Shown here in pieces: positions 15,861-26,390 of a DNA stretch of 64,000 bases; position 1 is the first letter of the stretch; the number at the start of each line of letters is the position of its first letter. Location of the stretch: contig NZ_CP130748.1 in the NCBI RefSeq assembly GCF_030563405.1, forward strand, positions 3,100,001-3,164,000. Direction: 5' to 3'. The notes below the pieces were generated by a model, which searched no databases, was not told the DNA's origin, and saw only the letters and a list, made by a program, of their open reading frames with translations. Both the position numbers and the translations under genes were made by a program. The DNA comes from Vibrio sp. SNU_ST1. Its GTDB lineage: Bacteria; Pseudomonadota; Gammaproteobacteria; Enterobacterales; Vibrionaceae.

Positions 15861-18359
15861 CTAAAACAATCGCTTAGGCTCACCGAAGTAATAACCTTGC
15901 AGATAATCGACTCCCATTTGCTCTGCAATTTCACAAACCTGTTGGTTATGGACAAATTCGGCAACTGTTTTGGCGTTAAACACCTGACACAAGCGTACTA
16001 ATTGAGAGGCGATATTCCTTTGCTTTTGGTCTTTGTCGATATTGCGAATCAAGCTACCGTCGAGCTTAATGATTTGCGGCTCAAGCTTAATGATCTCATC
16101 AATATTGGAATAACCAGAGCCAAAGTCATCAACAATGATTCTCGCCCCAAGAGCACGGAAGTGATCACACACTTCTATCATGCGGCCATAATCTTTGATC
16201 TGTTCAGACTCGAGAACCTCTAGGCCAAGTCGAGTAGGATCGTTCATACCACTAATCGCTGACTCGAGAACCTCAAGCGTCTTGTCACTCAGTAAGTCTT
16301 GTGGGGATAGATTGATAGAAAAAGAGCTCTGCTTATTTGCCATGTAGCCAATAGTGTTTCTAATCATGTGCCGGCTAAGTCGAGTATAGAGATGCGTATC
16401 AGCAATAATGGGTAAGAACTTACCTGGAGGTACAATGGTACCGTCCGACTCCATGATTCTGACCAAGCACTCTTGGCCAATCATTTCGTGGGTACCTGAT
16501 GCCACAATCGGCTGTGAGTAGGTGATGATGTTTTGATCCAAGATTGCGCGGCTTACACAGCTCAGCCAGCCTAGTTGCTCTTTACGATCTTCCTCACTCA
16601 CCTGAATGTTTTTAGCATTAGTGATGTGAGTATTGTTCCGCACCCCGTAGCGTCGAGCTTCAATCGCTTTCAACAAGATCTCATCACCACTATCAGCTAA
16701 GAAATCACAGCGACTAGCGAAACCACCGCACAGGGAAACCGAAAGGTAATCTATGTCGGTTAATCCATATGGTTCAAAATTAATGTGCTCAATGCCATCA
16801 GCAAACTCAACAAAACGTTGTTCTATCTTCACGCTATCGACACTCGCATTAAAGATGATCGCCCACTCACCGACACCAATACTGAACAGCTCAACCTTTA
16901 CCTTGGATTCCTTAGCCACACTCAGGTGCAATCGTTCGACAAAATGATTCGACAGATCAAGCAGTAACTGATCACCCACTTGATAACCGTATTTTTCATT
17001 AACTTGATGGAAATTAGTCAGCTTCAGCGTCAGTAGATGTTCATTGAACAAAATCGTATTGAGGCGCTCTTTTAATACAATACGGTTAGGTAGCCCAGTA
17101 CGAGAATCAATACGGTAACTTTCGGTTAAGCGACGTGCTTGTTGATGGAGTTTTTTTTCCATCTGAGTGTTCATGCTATCGAGGTCAGCGACCGCATTTC
17201 TGACTAGGTTGAGTAGTGGCGATACCGTTGAGTCACGCTGGAAATCTTCACAACGAAACTCATTAATCTCGTCCGACTCTCTCATCGCAATATAGGTAAG
17301 GCTGTGATGCAGTATCTCTTGTCGATCGTCATTGCGATATAGCTCACCCATACAGTATGCACCACACGCGTTTACTATCCCTTCAAATGGTTTAAGCTCA
17401 AGTTTACTGTCGATAAATTCAAGTCGAGAGACACAATTATAGATGATCACAGATTCAGGCTGATGCATGGCAAGCATCTCAGCACCATGACGCACTTTTT
17501 CTGCGGTCAAAGAAGGGTGGTTATAACAAAACTGAGCCTCTTCACCGACATGCCAAGGGCTATCAAACTCGATACTACCATCATCGTTAATGCGTAGAGG
17601 CGTCGAGATGCCCTTCTTTCTGCCAAGTTCTCGATACAGTGGGAAGCTCATCAGCTGACTGAAAGGGAGATCTTTACCATCCGCAAGGTATTGTTTAAAC
17701 ACCTCGATAGCCGGCTTGTCATTCAACGCATATAAACGATTTCCGACAGCATGCGACACTCGTAGTTTCATCCCAATCGGATTCCACTCAGAGTACGCGT
17801 CCGACCAAACCTTCAACTTAGGGTTAGTCAATGCGACAGCAACACACGCATGTTGGTAAGTTTGTTCGTTATGCATGACCCAACGACCATATTCATTCTC
17901 ATGACACAGCCCACCAGCAACAGGTAATGCGTAAGACAAATTCTCAAAGGCGCTATAGATAGGGTAATCACGCCCTTCAACCTGATCGCACAAGCTGATA
18001 ACCGTTTGGGTTTCTTCTGTAAGGCTTAATTGAGAAGCGAGATCTTGGCTATCTTGGTTTGGGTTACCGGTAAATGTCTGAACTGTAGACGTTAAATAGG
18101 TATCGTTAAATTCACTAATAATGACTAAAGTACATTCACTCTTTAGGCTGTTATCGCAAATAACATAACGGGCGCTCTGACCGATTAACGTTGCATGTTC
18201 TATACGATTGAGGGCAACACTCGCAATTCGACGAGCGATATCTGAGGATTGAGTAGAGAGAATTTGAATAAGGTACTGTTTGCTTTCACACCACTCTCGC
18301 TGATCAATTTGAGACTTAAAGGACTCCTCAGTATTTGCGAGAAATGTAAATGTTTGCAT
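15861..18359 (-). CDS. FIST-GGDEF-EAL c-di-GMP signalling protein, copy 2
   Basis: 832 residues from ATG 18359, preceded by AAGGG; a frame extending to 18443 lacks support. Domain order and length match copy 1: FIST (about 20-370), degenerate GGDEF (GVGEW) and an EAL with ECLVR, INLSPQD, LEVLESEQ, DDFGSGYSN and KLDGS. The C-terminal half is much closer to copy 1 than the FIST half, which fits a gene duplication followed by sensor divergence. The 185-bp gap between the copies (15676-15860) has no terminator that I can see. Confidence 0.92.
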   Translation of the reverse strand: MQTFTFLANTEESFKSQIDQREWCESKQYLIQILSTQSSDIARRIASVALNRIEHATLIGQSARYVICDNSLKSECTLVIISEFNDTYLTSTVQTFTGNPNQDSQDLASQLSLTEETQTVISLCDQVEGRDYPIYSAFENLSYALPVAGGLCHENEYGRWVMHNEQTYQHACVAVALTNPKLKVWSDAYSEWNPIGMKLRVSHAVGNRLYALNDKPAIEVFKQYLADGKDLPFSQLMSFPLYRELGRKKGISTPLRINDDGSIEFDSPWHVGEEAQFCYNHPSLTAEKVRHGAEMLAMHQPESVIIYNCVSRLEFIDSKLELKPFEGIVNACGAYCMGELYRNDDRQEILHHSLTYIAMRESDEINEFRCEDFQRDSTVSPLLNLVRNAVADLDSMNTQMEKKLHQQARRLTESYRIDSRTGLPNRIVLKERLNTILFNEHLLTLKLTNFHQVNEKYGYQVGDQLLLDLSNHFVERLHLSVAKESKVKVELFSIGVGEWAIIFNASVDSVKIEQRFVEFADGIEHINFEPYGLTDIDYLSVSLCGGFASRCDFLADSGDEILLKAIEARRYGVRNNTHITNAKNIQVSEEDRKEQLGWLSCVSRAILDQNIITYSQPIVASGTHEMIGQECLVRIMESDGTIVPPGKFLPIIADTHLYTRLSRHMIRNTIGYMANKQSSFSINLSPQDLLSDKTLEVLESAISGMNDPTRLGLEVLESEQIKDYGRMIEVCDHFRALGARIIVDDFGSGYSNIDEIIKLEPQIIKLDGSLIRNIDKDQKQRNIASQLVRLCQVFNAKTVAEFVHNQQVCEIAEQMGVDYLQGYYFGEPKRLF

Positions 18360-18528
18360 GCCAACCCTTGTTCGAAATCGAGTGAAATGAGAACCCGCAA
18401 CTACTGCTATGACTGATAGATCTCGATAGAAAGTAGTCGCCAATTATCCTAGCCTAAACAGGCATTTAATTGTGACTAATGTAACAATTCAATATCATAA
18501 ATGCGACACAATACGCTTACAACAGTCA

Positions 18529-19245
18529 TTAAATTAATCGCACAAGATCACTAAGTTGCTCTATTTCAACATCAGGTAGCACTGTTGCCTTCGGGGAAGA
18601 ATATAAATTGGAACCCATATCATTAAACCAGCACGCTTGGAAACCATTTTTCTTAGCTCCATAGACATCCGTTCTCAGATGATCACCAACATGAAGAATA
18701 TTCTCAGCGTCACAATCTAGGTATTGCTGGGCTTTATCAAACATATCTGGGTAGGGTTTTGCTCTGCCATCAGGACCGGCTGTAAGGATTAATTGAAAGT
18801 ACTGTCCCAAGCCAATTTTATGTGGGTCGACATTGCCATTAGTAATCGCAACTAAAGGAATACGTTGGCTCAGCTCAGTCATCACTCGATGCGTTTCTTG
18901 TGGCACATCGACTTGATTACGCAGCCACAAGGCATGTTCGATTCCCTCACGAGCGGCTTGCTCTGCTTGCTGCTGAGAATAACCCAGTTGTAACAAACCA
19001 CGCTTAATCTGTGTTTCACGCCATACTGTGACATCATGTTTTAAAGCTGGGTTTTCAGATGCAACTTGTAGCTTGATCCCGTGCCACTCTTCTAGCGATA
19101 AAGATGCAGACACAGGATGCTTTTGATAAAGCCACAGTGCCATCTCTTTCTCAACCTTCATGATCACAGGCCAGTTGTCGTACAAGGTATCATCCAAATC
19201 AAAGGTCATGGCTTTGATGGGCTTTAGCCCTCGATAAATTCGCAT
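18529..19245 (-). CDS. yigB: HAD phosphatase YigB (5-amino-6-(5-phosphoribitylamino)uracil phosphatase)
   Basis: 238 residues. Motif I is FDLDDTLYDN, motif III is near GRAKPYPDMF and motif IV is HVGDHLRTDVYGAKKNG. YigB carries out the dephosphorylation step of riboflavin synthesis in E. coli, with broad activity. It is the last gene of the lptM-lysA-dapF-DUF484-xerC-yigB run and starts 15 bases after xerC, the same order as in E. coli. Confidence 0.9.
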   Translation of the reverse strand: MRIYRGLKPIKAMTFDLDDTLYDNWPVIMKVEKEMALWLYQKHPVSASLSLEEWHGIKLQVASENPALKHDVTVWRETQIKRGLLQLGYSQQQAEQAAREGIEHALWLRNQVDVPQETHRVMTELSQRIPLVAITNGNVDPHKIGLGQYFQLILTAGPDGRAKPYPDMFDKAQQYLDCDAENILHVGDHLRTDVYGAKKNGFQACWFNDMGSNLYSSPKATVLPDVEIEQLSDLVRLI

Positions 19246-19260
19246 AGTTAAACCTTTAAT

Positions 19261-20193
19261 CTAATCTTTATTCTTCTTACGAGCTCTTGGATGAGCTTGG
19301 TCATAAGCTTGTGCTAAGTGTTGGAAGTCTAAGTGGGTATACACTTGAGTGGTCGAGATGTTTTCATGGCCGAGTAACTCTTGAACAGCACGAAGATTTT
19401 GGCTCGACTCAAGTACATGTGTTGCAAAGGAGTGACGCAGTTTATGCGGGCTAATGTGGCTCGCGACAGACTGCTTCTTCCCCCACTCCTCCATGCGCTT
19501 TTGCACGCTGCGATGAGAGATCCGGGTCCCTAATTTGGAGACAAACAGCGCTGTTTCTCCCGACGAAGCCAATTCACCGCGTACTTTGAGCCATTTATCG
19601 ACCCACTCTTTAGCCAAACCCGAAAACGGGGCTTTACGTTCTTTGTCGCCTTTACCTATCACTCGGATTTCGCCTTGTCGACCTAGCACATCTTTAAGAT
19701 TGATACCGACCAACTCAGCCAGTCGTAAGCCTGCGCCATACATCACTTCCATCATCGCTCTGTCACGAATCGATAACGGGTCGTCCTCGTTTACGTCAAG
19801 CAGCTGCCCGACTTCATCAACATCGAGGTTTTTAGGCAAAGGACGCTGTTTGCGAGGTGCAGAAACTCCTTTAGCAGGGTTAGCAGTCATATCACCGCGC
19901 AAAACAAGGAAATCAAAGAAGCTGCGCAGTGACGATAAGCGAGTCGCAATACTGCTCGCCTTCATTCCCTCACGCATACCTTTACTGGCAAGCTGTCTTA
20001 CCCACGCCGCATCGACTTGAGCCCAATCCCTTAGTCCGAGAGTGACTAAATGAGCGGCCATGGTTTCAAGTTGTTGTTTGTAATTGCGTTGGGTATGCAG
20101 GCTGAGTCCCTTCTCGCTTCTGAGATATTCATAGAAGCGAGAAAGTGGATTTTGAAGGCTGTTAGGAAGAGGTATTTTGGGCTCTAGGCTCAT
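19261..20193 (-). CDS. xerC: tyrosine recombinase XerC
   Basis: 310 residues. An N-terminal SAM-like core-binding domain (about 15-110) is followed by a catalytic domain with Arg in GAGLRLAELVG, HKLRHSFATHVL (His-X-X-Arg), HENISTTQVYTH and the final Tyr nucleophile in that motif. With XerD it resolves chromosome dimers at dif. The start overlaps the end of the DUF484 gene by 32 bases, so translation is probably coupled. Confidence 0.96.
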   Translation of the reverse strand: MSLEPKIPLPNSLQNPLSRFYEYLRSEKGLSLHTQRNYKQQLETMAAHLVTLGLRDWAQVDAAWVRQLASKGMREGMKASSIATRLSSLRSFFDFLVLRGDMTANPAKGVSAPRKQRPLPKNLDVDEVGQLLDVNEDDPLSIRDRAMMEVMYGAGLRLAELVGINLKDVLGRQGEIRVIGKGDKERKAPFSGLAKEWVDKWLKVRGELASSGETALFVSKLGTRISHRSVQKRMEEWGKKQSVASHISPHKLRHSFATHVLESSQNLRAVQELLGHENISTTQVYTHLDFQHLAQAYDQAHPRARKKNKD

Positions 20194-20860
20194 TATTTAT
20201 CTGCCAAGGTAAGGTGTCCGCCAAATGAGCGACAACAAGTGCTAAATGGCGCAAAAATAGCGTATCCATATGGGGCTGGAAGTGTCCGCCATCTTCACTA
20301 GAAAAAGCGAGTACACCCAGAGGAGATCGCTTAGCAAGTGGCAATACTACATAAGAGCCTAGCTCTGGAACTGGATAATCACCAAACAAATCGTGCCTGT
20401 CTGCCTTTCTCAATCGCCCTAGATAAGCATCTTTGCCATTGAAGTGGTTAAGCGAGAACTTCGAGTAGCGCTCTTCATTCAGCTGATAAAAGCCTAACTG
20501 TGAGAGAACTCGAACGTGAGCCTTAAGCCCTAGCTCTAACGCTTTTTGTTCAACAGCCTTGATAACCTCAATGAAGTCACTGCATTTCAACACTTGAGCT
20601 TGCAGATCCATGAATTCATAGAAAGTTTTATCATTATTCGCCGCTAGTGACATCAGGCCAGTGATCTCTTCTTCCAGCTCTTCGATTCTATGACGCTGGC
20701 GTTTAAGCTGTACCTCAACCAGAGAAACAGCGCCTTGCTCAACATTATTAATAGCAAGGCGATCAACCAAATCTTTCCTGTTTTGAAAGAAATCTGGGTT
20801 ATCACGTAAATATTCCGCAACCACTTCTGCAGTCAGAGTGTCGCCTTCAACGTAAGACAA
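20162..20860 (-). CDS. DUF484 family protein (YigA-like)
   Basis: 232 residues. An N-terminal helical part (VAEYLRDNPDFFQNR) is followed by a coiled-coil stretch (about 55-90) and a GAF-like C-terminal domain. DUF484 genes lie between dapF and xerC in many gammaproteobacteria. The start codon is TTG at 20860 with AAGGAT upstream. Function is unknown; the conserved linkage suggests a role with XerC or cell-cycle control. Confidence 0.9.
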   Translation of the reverse strand: MSYVEGDTLTAEVVAEYLRDNPDFFQNRKDLVDRLAINNVEQGAVSLVEVQLKRQRHRIEELEEEITGLMSLAANNDKTFYEFMDLQAQVLKCSDFIEVIKAVEQKALELGLKAHVRVLSQLGFYQLNEERYSKFSLNHFNGKDAYLGRLRKADRHDLFGDYPVPELGSYVVLPLAKRSPLGVLAFSSEDGGHFQPHMDTLFLRHLALVVAHLADTLPWQINNEPRAQNTSS

Positions 20861-20904
20861 AACCTATCCTTTATTTTTTATAAATCTATTTGTTATTATC
20901 GTTA

Positions 20905-21735
20905 TTAACAAGAAAGTTGACCATCAAACACATGCGTTGCTGGGCCAGTCATAAACAGAGGCTTTCCCGGGCCTTGCCAACTAATGTGTAAGTCGCCGCC
21001 TGGTAGACTAACCTTCACATTCTCAGCCAATAAGCCTTGAGTTATACCAACCGCAACAGCGCCACATGCACCGCTACCACACGCCTGTGTTTCACCCGCC
21101 CCACGCTCGTAGACACGCAAGCGAATCTCTTCACGGTTAACCACCTGCATAAAGCCAGCATTAACACGTTCAGGAAAACGTTCGTGAGATTCAAGCAGTG
21201 GACCTAAGGTATCCACATCCGCGGTATCGACGTCATCAACCACAGTTACCACATGTGGATTACCCATGCTAACAGCACCACAGAACAAGGTGTGTACATC
21301 CGTTCTTAGGATATACGTCTTCTCTGGCTGCTTCGCCTTAAATGGAATCTTGCTTGGTTCGAATTCAGGAATACCCATGTTGACAGTGATCTGGTCATTA
21401 TCTTCAATCTTGAGAACCATTTTTCCTTTCTTGGTACTCACGTTGATGCTGTACTTATTCGTTAAGCCTTTCATGCGAACGAATCGTGCAAAACAACGCG
21501 CACCATTGCCACACTGCTCCACTTCACTGCCATCCGCATTGAATATGCGGTAATGGAAATCAGTTTCTGGATCATAGGGAGCTTCAACCACAAGTAACTG
21601 GTCAAAACCCACACCAGTGTGACGATCCGCCAAACGACGGATCAAATCTGGAGAAAAGAAAATATTTTGAGTAATGCAGTCCACGACCATGAAATCATTG
21701 CCCAAACCATGCATTTTAGAAAAATGGAAGTGCAT
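20905..21735 (-). CDS. dapF: diaminopimelate epimerase
   Basis: 276 residues. The catalytic cysteines sit in EQCGNGARC (Cys75) and QACGSGACG (Cys219), the two-base epimerase pair. It converts LL- to meso-diaminopimelate for peptidoglycan and lysine. The N-terminus [15 protein letters not shown] is standard. It lies 11 bases downstream of lysA, which uses its product. Confidence 0.97.
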   Translation of the reverse strand: MHFHFSKMHGLGNDFMVVDCITQNIFFSPDLIRRLADRHTGVGFDQLLVVEAPYDPETDFHYRIFNADGSEVEQCGNGARCFARFVRMKGLTNKYSINVSTKKGKMVLKIEDNDQITVNMGIPEFEPSKIPFKAKQPEKTYILRTDVHTLFCGAVSMGNPHVVTVVDDVDTADVDTLGPLLESHERFPERVNAGFMQVVNREEIRLRVYERGAGETQACGSGACGAVAVGITQGLLAENVKVSLPGGDLHISWQGPGKPLFMTGPATHVFDGQLSC

Positions 21736-21746
21736 AACGCTTAAAA

Positions 21747-23000
21747 TTACTCCGGAAGAATGTTTTCAAGTTCCCACAGGCTTGTAAGCTCTTCACGCTG
21801 ACGAACCAAGTGAGTTTTATCGCCATCCACCATCACTTCAGCCGCACGCGAACGAGTGTTGTAGTTAGATGACATTGCGAAGCCATAAGCACCCGCTGAA
21901 CGAACGGCCAGTAAATCGCCCTCTTCAAGAACAAGATCACGATCTTTACCTAGGAAGTCACCCGTTTCACAGATTGGGCCAACTAAATCGTAAGTCACAG
22001 CTTCACCCTGACGCGGGCTAACTGGAACAATATCTTGCCAAGCTTGGTAAAGTGCAGGGCGCATCAGGTCGTTCATTGCCGCATCGATAATGGCAAAGTT
22101 CTTATGCTCTGTTGGCTTAAGGAACTCGACTTTTGTTAATAATACACCAGCGTTAGCCGCAATCGCTCTTCCAGGCTCGAAAATCAGCTCTAGATCAGAA
22201 TGATTGTCTAGGCGTGCCAATAAAGCTTTCGCGTAGTCTGAAGGTTGCGGTGGTAATTCATCACGGTAAACCACACCCAAGCCACCACCAACATCAAGAT
22301 GCTTGATGTTGATGTCGTTAGCACGTAGTTGGTCGATCAACGCAAGCAGGCGATCGGTCGCATCGATGAAAGGTTCGATATCCGTTAACTGAGAGCCGAT
22401 GTGGCAATCAATACCATGGATAGACAAATTATCGAGTGTTTTTGCAAACGCATAAACAGCAGGAGCACGATCGAAAGCGATACCAAACTTGTTGTCACGC
22501 AGACCTGTCGAGATATAAGGGTGAGTATTGGCATCAACGTCTGGATTGATTCGCAGTGAAATCGGTGCTTTAACTCCAAGTTCACTAGCAACTTTATTAA
22601 GTCGCTCCAGTTCTGGCTCAGACTCTACGTTGAAACATTTAATGTTCAACTCAAGCGCACGCTTCATCTCTGCGGCTGTTTTGCCGACACCAGAGAACAC
22701 AACTTTTGCCGGATCGCCACCGGCAGCAACCACTCGCTCTAGCTCACCGCCAGATACGATGTCAAAACCAGAACCCAAACGAGCTAGGGAATTCAATACA
22801 CCTAGATTCGAGTTAGCTTTAACGGCGTAACACACCAAATGCGGATGCTCACCTACCGATGAATCAAACGCGTTCCAGTGACGCTCTAATGTTGCACGAG
22901 AATATACATACAGCGGTGTACCATATTGCTCAGCTAATTGTGAAAGTGCGACGTCTTCAGCCCAAAGCTGGCCATCTTCCTGATAGTTGAAGTAATCCAA
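21747..23000 (-). CDS. lysA: diaminopimelate decarboxylase
   Basis: This 417-residue PLP enzyme is of fold type III. The lysine motif YAVKANSN (about 58-65) holds PLP and CHIGSQ lies mid-protein. [11 protein letters not shown] carries the active-site Cys. It makes lysine from meso-DAP. The start is TTG at 23000, with AAGGG about ten bases upstream. It is followed by dapF in a lysine operon. Confidence 0.96.
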   Translation of the reverse strand: MDYFNYQEDGQLWAEDVALSQLAEQYGTPLYVYSRATLERHWNAFDSSVGEHPHLVCYAVKANSNLGVLNSLARLGSGFDIVSGGELERVVAAGGDPAKVVFSGVGKTAAEMKRALELNIKCFNVESEPELERLNKVASELGVKAPISLRINPDVDANTHPYISTGLRDNKFGIAFDRAPAVYAFAKTLDNLSIHGIDCHIGSQLTDIEPFIDATDRLLALIDQLRANDINIKHLDVGGGLGVVYRDELPPQPSDYAKALLARLDNHSDLELIFEPGRAIAANAGVLLTKVEFLKPTEHKNFAIIDAAMNDLMRPALYQAWQDIVPVSPRQGEAVTYDLVGPICETGDFLGKDRDLVLEEGDLLAVRSAGAYGFAMSSNYNTRSRAAEVMVDGDKTHLVRQREELTSLWELENILPE

Positions 23001-23042
23001 AGTTCTTATCCCTTATAAATAACGATTTCTGCGTGTTTTCAC

Positions 23043-23159
23043 TTATTGTGATTGTTCAGTCTGTTGAACTTCATCAGGATCATACAAAGGACCCGTTTGA
23101 CCACAACCAGAAAGTCCAATAACGGACACCATAAATAGAGCAGTAATTAATTTTTTCAT
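23043..23159 (-). CDS. lptM: LPS translocon maturation chaperone LptM (YifL) lipoprotein
   Basis: 38 residues: a signal peptide MKKLITALFMVSVIG, then lipobox LSGC and the family hallmark GCGQTGPLY. LptM helps LptD oxidise and assemble at the outer membrane. An upstream in-frame ATG (MCK, 23168) is possible, and the ribosome binding site is weak for either. It is divergent from cyaY and heads the lysA operon, as in E. coli. Confidence 0.9.
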   Translation of the reverse strand: MKKLITALFMVSVIGLSGCGQTGPLYDPDEVQQTEQSQ

Positions 23160-23234
23160 TTTGCACATCGTGATTATTAACTCAATGCCCCCTATAATCG
23201 CACCACACTCAGGAAAAGCAATAGGATAGAAAGG

Positions 23235-23549
23235 ATGAACGATACTGAATTTCATCAATTGGTCGATATACAGATGCAAAACATCGAAGAAGCTATCGAT
23301 GAATCAGAGGCCGATATTGATTACGAAGTAACTGGTAACGTGATGACACTAGAGTTTGAAAACCGCAGTCAAATTATCATCAACCGCCAAGAGCCAATGC
23401 GTGAGATCTGGTTGGCGTCTAAATCTGGTGGCTTTCATTTCAAACTAATCGACGACAAGTGGACATGTTCAAAAACGGGCGTGGAACTGTTTGAGATGGT
23501 CAAAGAAGAGTGCGTGAAGCACGCAGGTGAAGAGATCGATTGGGTTTAA
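23235..23549 (+). CDS. cyaY: iron-sulfur assembly frataxin CyaY
   Basis: This 104-residue frataxin homologue has an acidic first helix (IEEAIDESEADIDYE) that binds iron and IscS, then the conserved beta sheet with NRQEPMREIWLASKSGGFHF. It regulates IscS in Fe-S cluster assembly. It is convergent with cyaA across a shared terminator. Confidence 0.96.
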   Translation: MNDTEFHQLVDIQMQNIEEAIDESEADIDYEVTGNVMTLEFENRSQIIINRQEPMREIWLASKSGGFHFKLIDDKWTCSKTGVELFEMVKEECVKHAGEEIDWV

Positions 23550-23566
23550 CCATTTGTAAGAAAAAC

Positions 23567-23597
23567 TAAAAAGGAGTGAATCAATCACTCCTTTTTT
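23567..23597. terminator. bidirectional terminator between cyaY and cyaA
   Basis: The stem AAAAAGGAGTGA/TCACTCCTTTTT has a short loop and runs of A and T on both sides. Confidence 0.9.
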
Positions 23598-23620
23598 AAT
23601 ATCAACCGACTTAAAATAGC

Positions 23621-26149
23621 CTAAATGTTGACTATCTTCGAACTCCGAGAAGACAAAATAGAGTCGTTACGATAAGGCACAACATAAGAGTTGCCTTCTT
23701 CCGGATGAATGATTTGGTAATACTGAGGCAAGTTGAAATTAATCAACTTCGATGACAACTTCGACTCATCTTTTACTGAAGTATAGAAAGAGTTCACGCT
23801 GGCAATCATCTCATCTTTCTCACCGTTGTATTGGTGATACGCCTCAACCTGATTCGATTCATCCAATACATAGATATTGAAACCTTTATCTGTATCTTCA
23901 AAGAAAAACTGGATTAAACCCTCACTGGCAAAACCATCAACCACTTCTGGTAATTGATACTCTTGCTCTTTATCAAGCATCAATAAGGGTGAGCCCTTCA
24001 ACTTATTGCTTGAGATACTGCGGTAGAAATCGACCGAATTTTCCAACATCTGTACCGAAACACCACGACGTTCAAAGAACAGACCGAACATTTTATTCGC
24101 TAAACGGATAGCTTTAAAGCGACGACGTTTCTCGGGTTCAATTGGCTTCAAACGCAAATCGATACATTCAGCAAGCAATTGGTAAACCATATTACGCATC
24201 ACACCGCGCAGGTTTTTGCTATAGCAGAATACATCCACAGATTCCGGCGGTAAGGCATCTTGATGCATTTTCCCCAAAACCGTTTTCAACGCGTCTAGCA
24301 TTGCGGTATCGCCTTGGAAGTGAAGCGTACGAACTTCATGCCAAGAGTTACGATAAACCAGATCAACACTGCCAACTAAACTCTTACCTTCTTCACCAAA
24401 ACTGAAGATATCAGCGTTCTTCAGATCCACTTTCAACTCACGACTGCTTAACTCTGAAGTAGGATCATTTTCAAAGTTGATGAACATCGCCAATTGGCTG
24501 ATTTCACATGGACTCGCGAGTGCTTGCATACTTGGACGACGCTTACGCAGCGAGAAAGTATTGCGTAAGTCACTGACCATTTGATAGAACTTATCAATAT
24601 CAATATGAGCATCACGAACCACGGAGTGCAAACGCGTCGACTCTGTAATTAGGCCATTAAAAAACGACCAAGCAACCAGCTTACTCAAGTACTCATGGTG
24701 TTCAAGAGAAGGCTGACCGAGAATACGATGCGCAACCAACGGCTGTTTATACAGATACCAACCGGCTTTATTGGACTGACCCTGACGAACTTCAATAAAG
24801 CTCAAGTCTGGCTCATGGAGATCCGGTGAGATTTGCGGATTCAGCAACGTCACTTTCCCCGGTAAGACCTCAAACGCAGCATAAAGCTTACGCGCCAAGA
24901 TACTGATGTCTTGTGGGCTGATTGCAGAAGTGATGTCGTTACGACGAGCAAATTGAATCAGATTACGATAACTCAGCATCAAGGCATCAAGCAGTGCATG
25001 GTGCACCACTTTAACCTGCTCAACCTTCCAATTACGGCGATTATCGAGCTCTGCAATGGTTTCATGCTCCCAACTCCAAGATTGAGTCATCTCTGTCAAG
25101 GCTTCACGACGCCATGCCACAGAACCAATGCCCGCGTCTCGCGACAACTTCTCATGAGTCTTAAGATAGAAACAGCGTCTCACCAAGTCCAATCGAGTGT
25201 GGTCGTTAATGCGCTCTAGGTAGCGCGTTACCTTCTCTAGCATCAGATAGTAGCTATCCATACCATATAGATCAGGTTCATCCGCAAAGAAGCGACGCTT
25301 GGTATCAATACTAAGCAGTTGGGTGTTTGGGTATTCCCATGAATAAGCTTCTAACAGAATCGCCTTCAAAACCGATTTATACGGTGAGTCGATACTCTTA
25401 TAGAGCTGCCATAGGTTAGACCCGAAGTACTCTTCAGCAGGAATGCGGTTCAGCTTGCCGAAGTCTATCCACTGCGAGCAATCAAGATAACCGTCCTGAC
25501 ACAAGCCTTGAACATACTCGTCGTAGCACTCTTCCATTTCTGGCGGAATGATTTGCCACAACAAACGCTGGCCAGCCAAACGAACAGCTGAGCGATAGAA
25601 TTCATCAAGCAGTAACAAGTGTTGTGAGGAACCACAGTTATCACCGGTCATTTCTTCTGAATGATTCGAACGGAAACGCTGCTCATCCATCAAAAAGAAG
25701 TTAGCTTCAACGCCTAAGGTTTCAGCCCAGTCGGTAATCAGCAGGCATTTGTTAGTCAGGCTATCGCGAGATGCGCCATCCATATCAGGAGAAACACACA
25801 CCCAAATATCAAGATCACTTGAAGTGCTTTGGCCAATAGAAGAAGTGCTGCCCATGGTGTACAAGCCAAGGATTTCAGGTTCAGCGGCCTCGGTAAGTTT
25901 GTCACCCAGCGTTAATTCGGTATCAGAGACAAATTGCTTTTGGAATTCATTAGGCGTGAAACTACGAATTCCGAAAGGAACTTGTTGGTCATAATAACCA
26001 GGCATCATCGGGTGATTGAAGTGAAGCAGTGCGGGAATAAGGTTGAAAACTCGCTGGCCTTGTACATTCATCAACGCCAGCGCACGATCAATACGCTGCT
26101 GATTTAGATTGTCTAATCGTTGAATCAAAGTTTGAGTGTAAGCCTGCAA
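23621..26149 (-). CDS. cyaA: class I adenylate cyclase
   Basis: About 842 residues. The catalytic N-terminal half has GSTSSIGQSTSSDLDIWVC, the nucleotidyltransferase motif of class I cyclases, followed by the regulatory C-terminal half. It makes cAMP for CRP. I place the start at TTG 26149, with AAGGA seven bases upstream, giving LQAYTQTLIQRLD. E. coli cyaA also starts with UUG. The longer frame from GTG 26179 has no ribosome binding site. Confidence 0.95.
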   Translation of the reverse strand: MQAYTQTLIQRLDNLNQQRIDRALALMNVQGQRVFNLIPALLHFNHPMMPGYYDQQVPFGIRSFTPNEFQKQFVSDTELTLGDKLTEAAEPEILGLYTMGSTSSIGQSTSSDLDIWVCVSPDMDGASRDSLTNKCLLITDWAETLGVEANFFLMDEQRFRSNHSEEMTGDNCGSSQHLLLLDEFYRSAVRLAGQRLLWQIIPPEMEECYDEYVQGLCQDGYLDCSQWIDFGKLNRIPAEEYFGSNLWQLYKSIDSPYKSVLKAILLEAYSWEYPNTQLLSIDTKRRFFADEPDLYGMDSYYLMLEKVTRYLERINDHTRLDLVRRCFYLKTHEKLSRDAGIGSVAWRREALTEMTQSWSWEHETIAELDNRRNWKVEQVKVVHHALLDALMLSYRNLIQFARRNDITSAISPQDISILARKLYAAFEVLPGKVTLLNPQISPDLHEPDLSFIEVRQGQSNKAGWYLYKQPLVAHRILGQPSLEHHEYLSKLVAWSFFNGLITESTRLHSVVRDAHIDIDKFYQMVSDLRNTFSLRKRRPSMQALASPCEISQLAMFINFENDPTSELSSRELKVDLKNADIFSFGEEGKSLVGSVDLVYRNSWHEVRTLHFQGDTAMLDALKTVLGKMHQDALPPESVDVFCYSKNLRGVMRNMVYQLLAECIDLRLKPIEPEKRRRFKAIRLANKMFGLFFERRGVSVQMLENSVDFYRSISSNKLKGSPLLMLDKEQEYQLPEVVDGFASEGLIQFFFEDTDKGFNIYVLDESNQVEAYHQYNGEKDEMIASVNSFYTSVKDESKLSSKLINFNLPQYYQIIHPEEGNSYVVPYRNDSILSSRSSKIVNI

Positions 26150-26215
26150 GGTAAGTCCTTGGTTTGAGATTAAGTGCACTTCTGTTTAGTTACTGAACGA
26201 AAGCAGTAACAAAAC

Positions 26216-26231
26216 GTGATCAATTTAACAC
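26216..26231 (-). promoter_or_regulatory. CRP site in the cyaA promoter
   Basis: On the minus strand GTGTTAAATTGATCAC is followed by GTTTT. It agrees almost base for base with the CRP site that represses the E. coli cyaA P2 promoter, as I recall it. TTTACC lies 16 bases upstream of TTAAAT, as -35 and -10 elements, so the site overlaps the -10. Confidence 0.75.
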
Positions 26232-26390
26232 TTTTACCCTTATCGGTAAAGCAAAGGAAGCCGTCATACTTACGAATACCTTGATGACAGAAAGTTAAAC
26301 TCACGGCGCCGTAGTGTCCTATTTATTGACTATTTCTAATAATAGCCCATGTTTCAAATGAGATACTAATCACACTATTTTGGAGAACTC

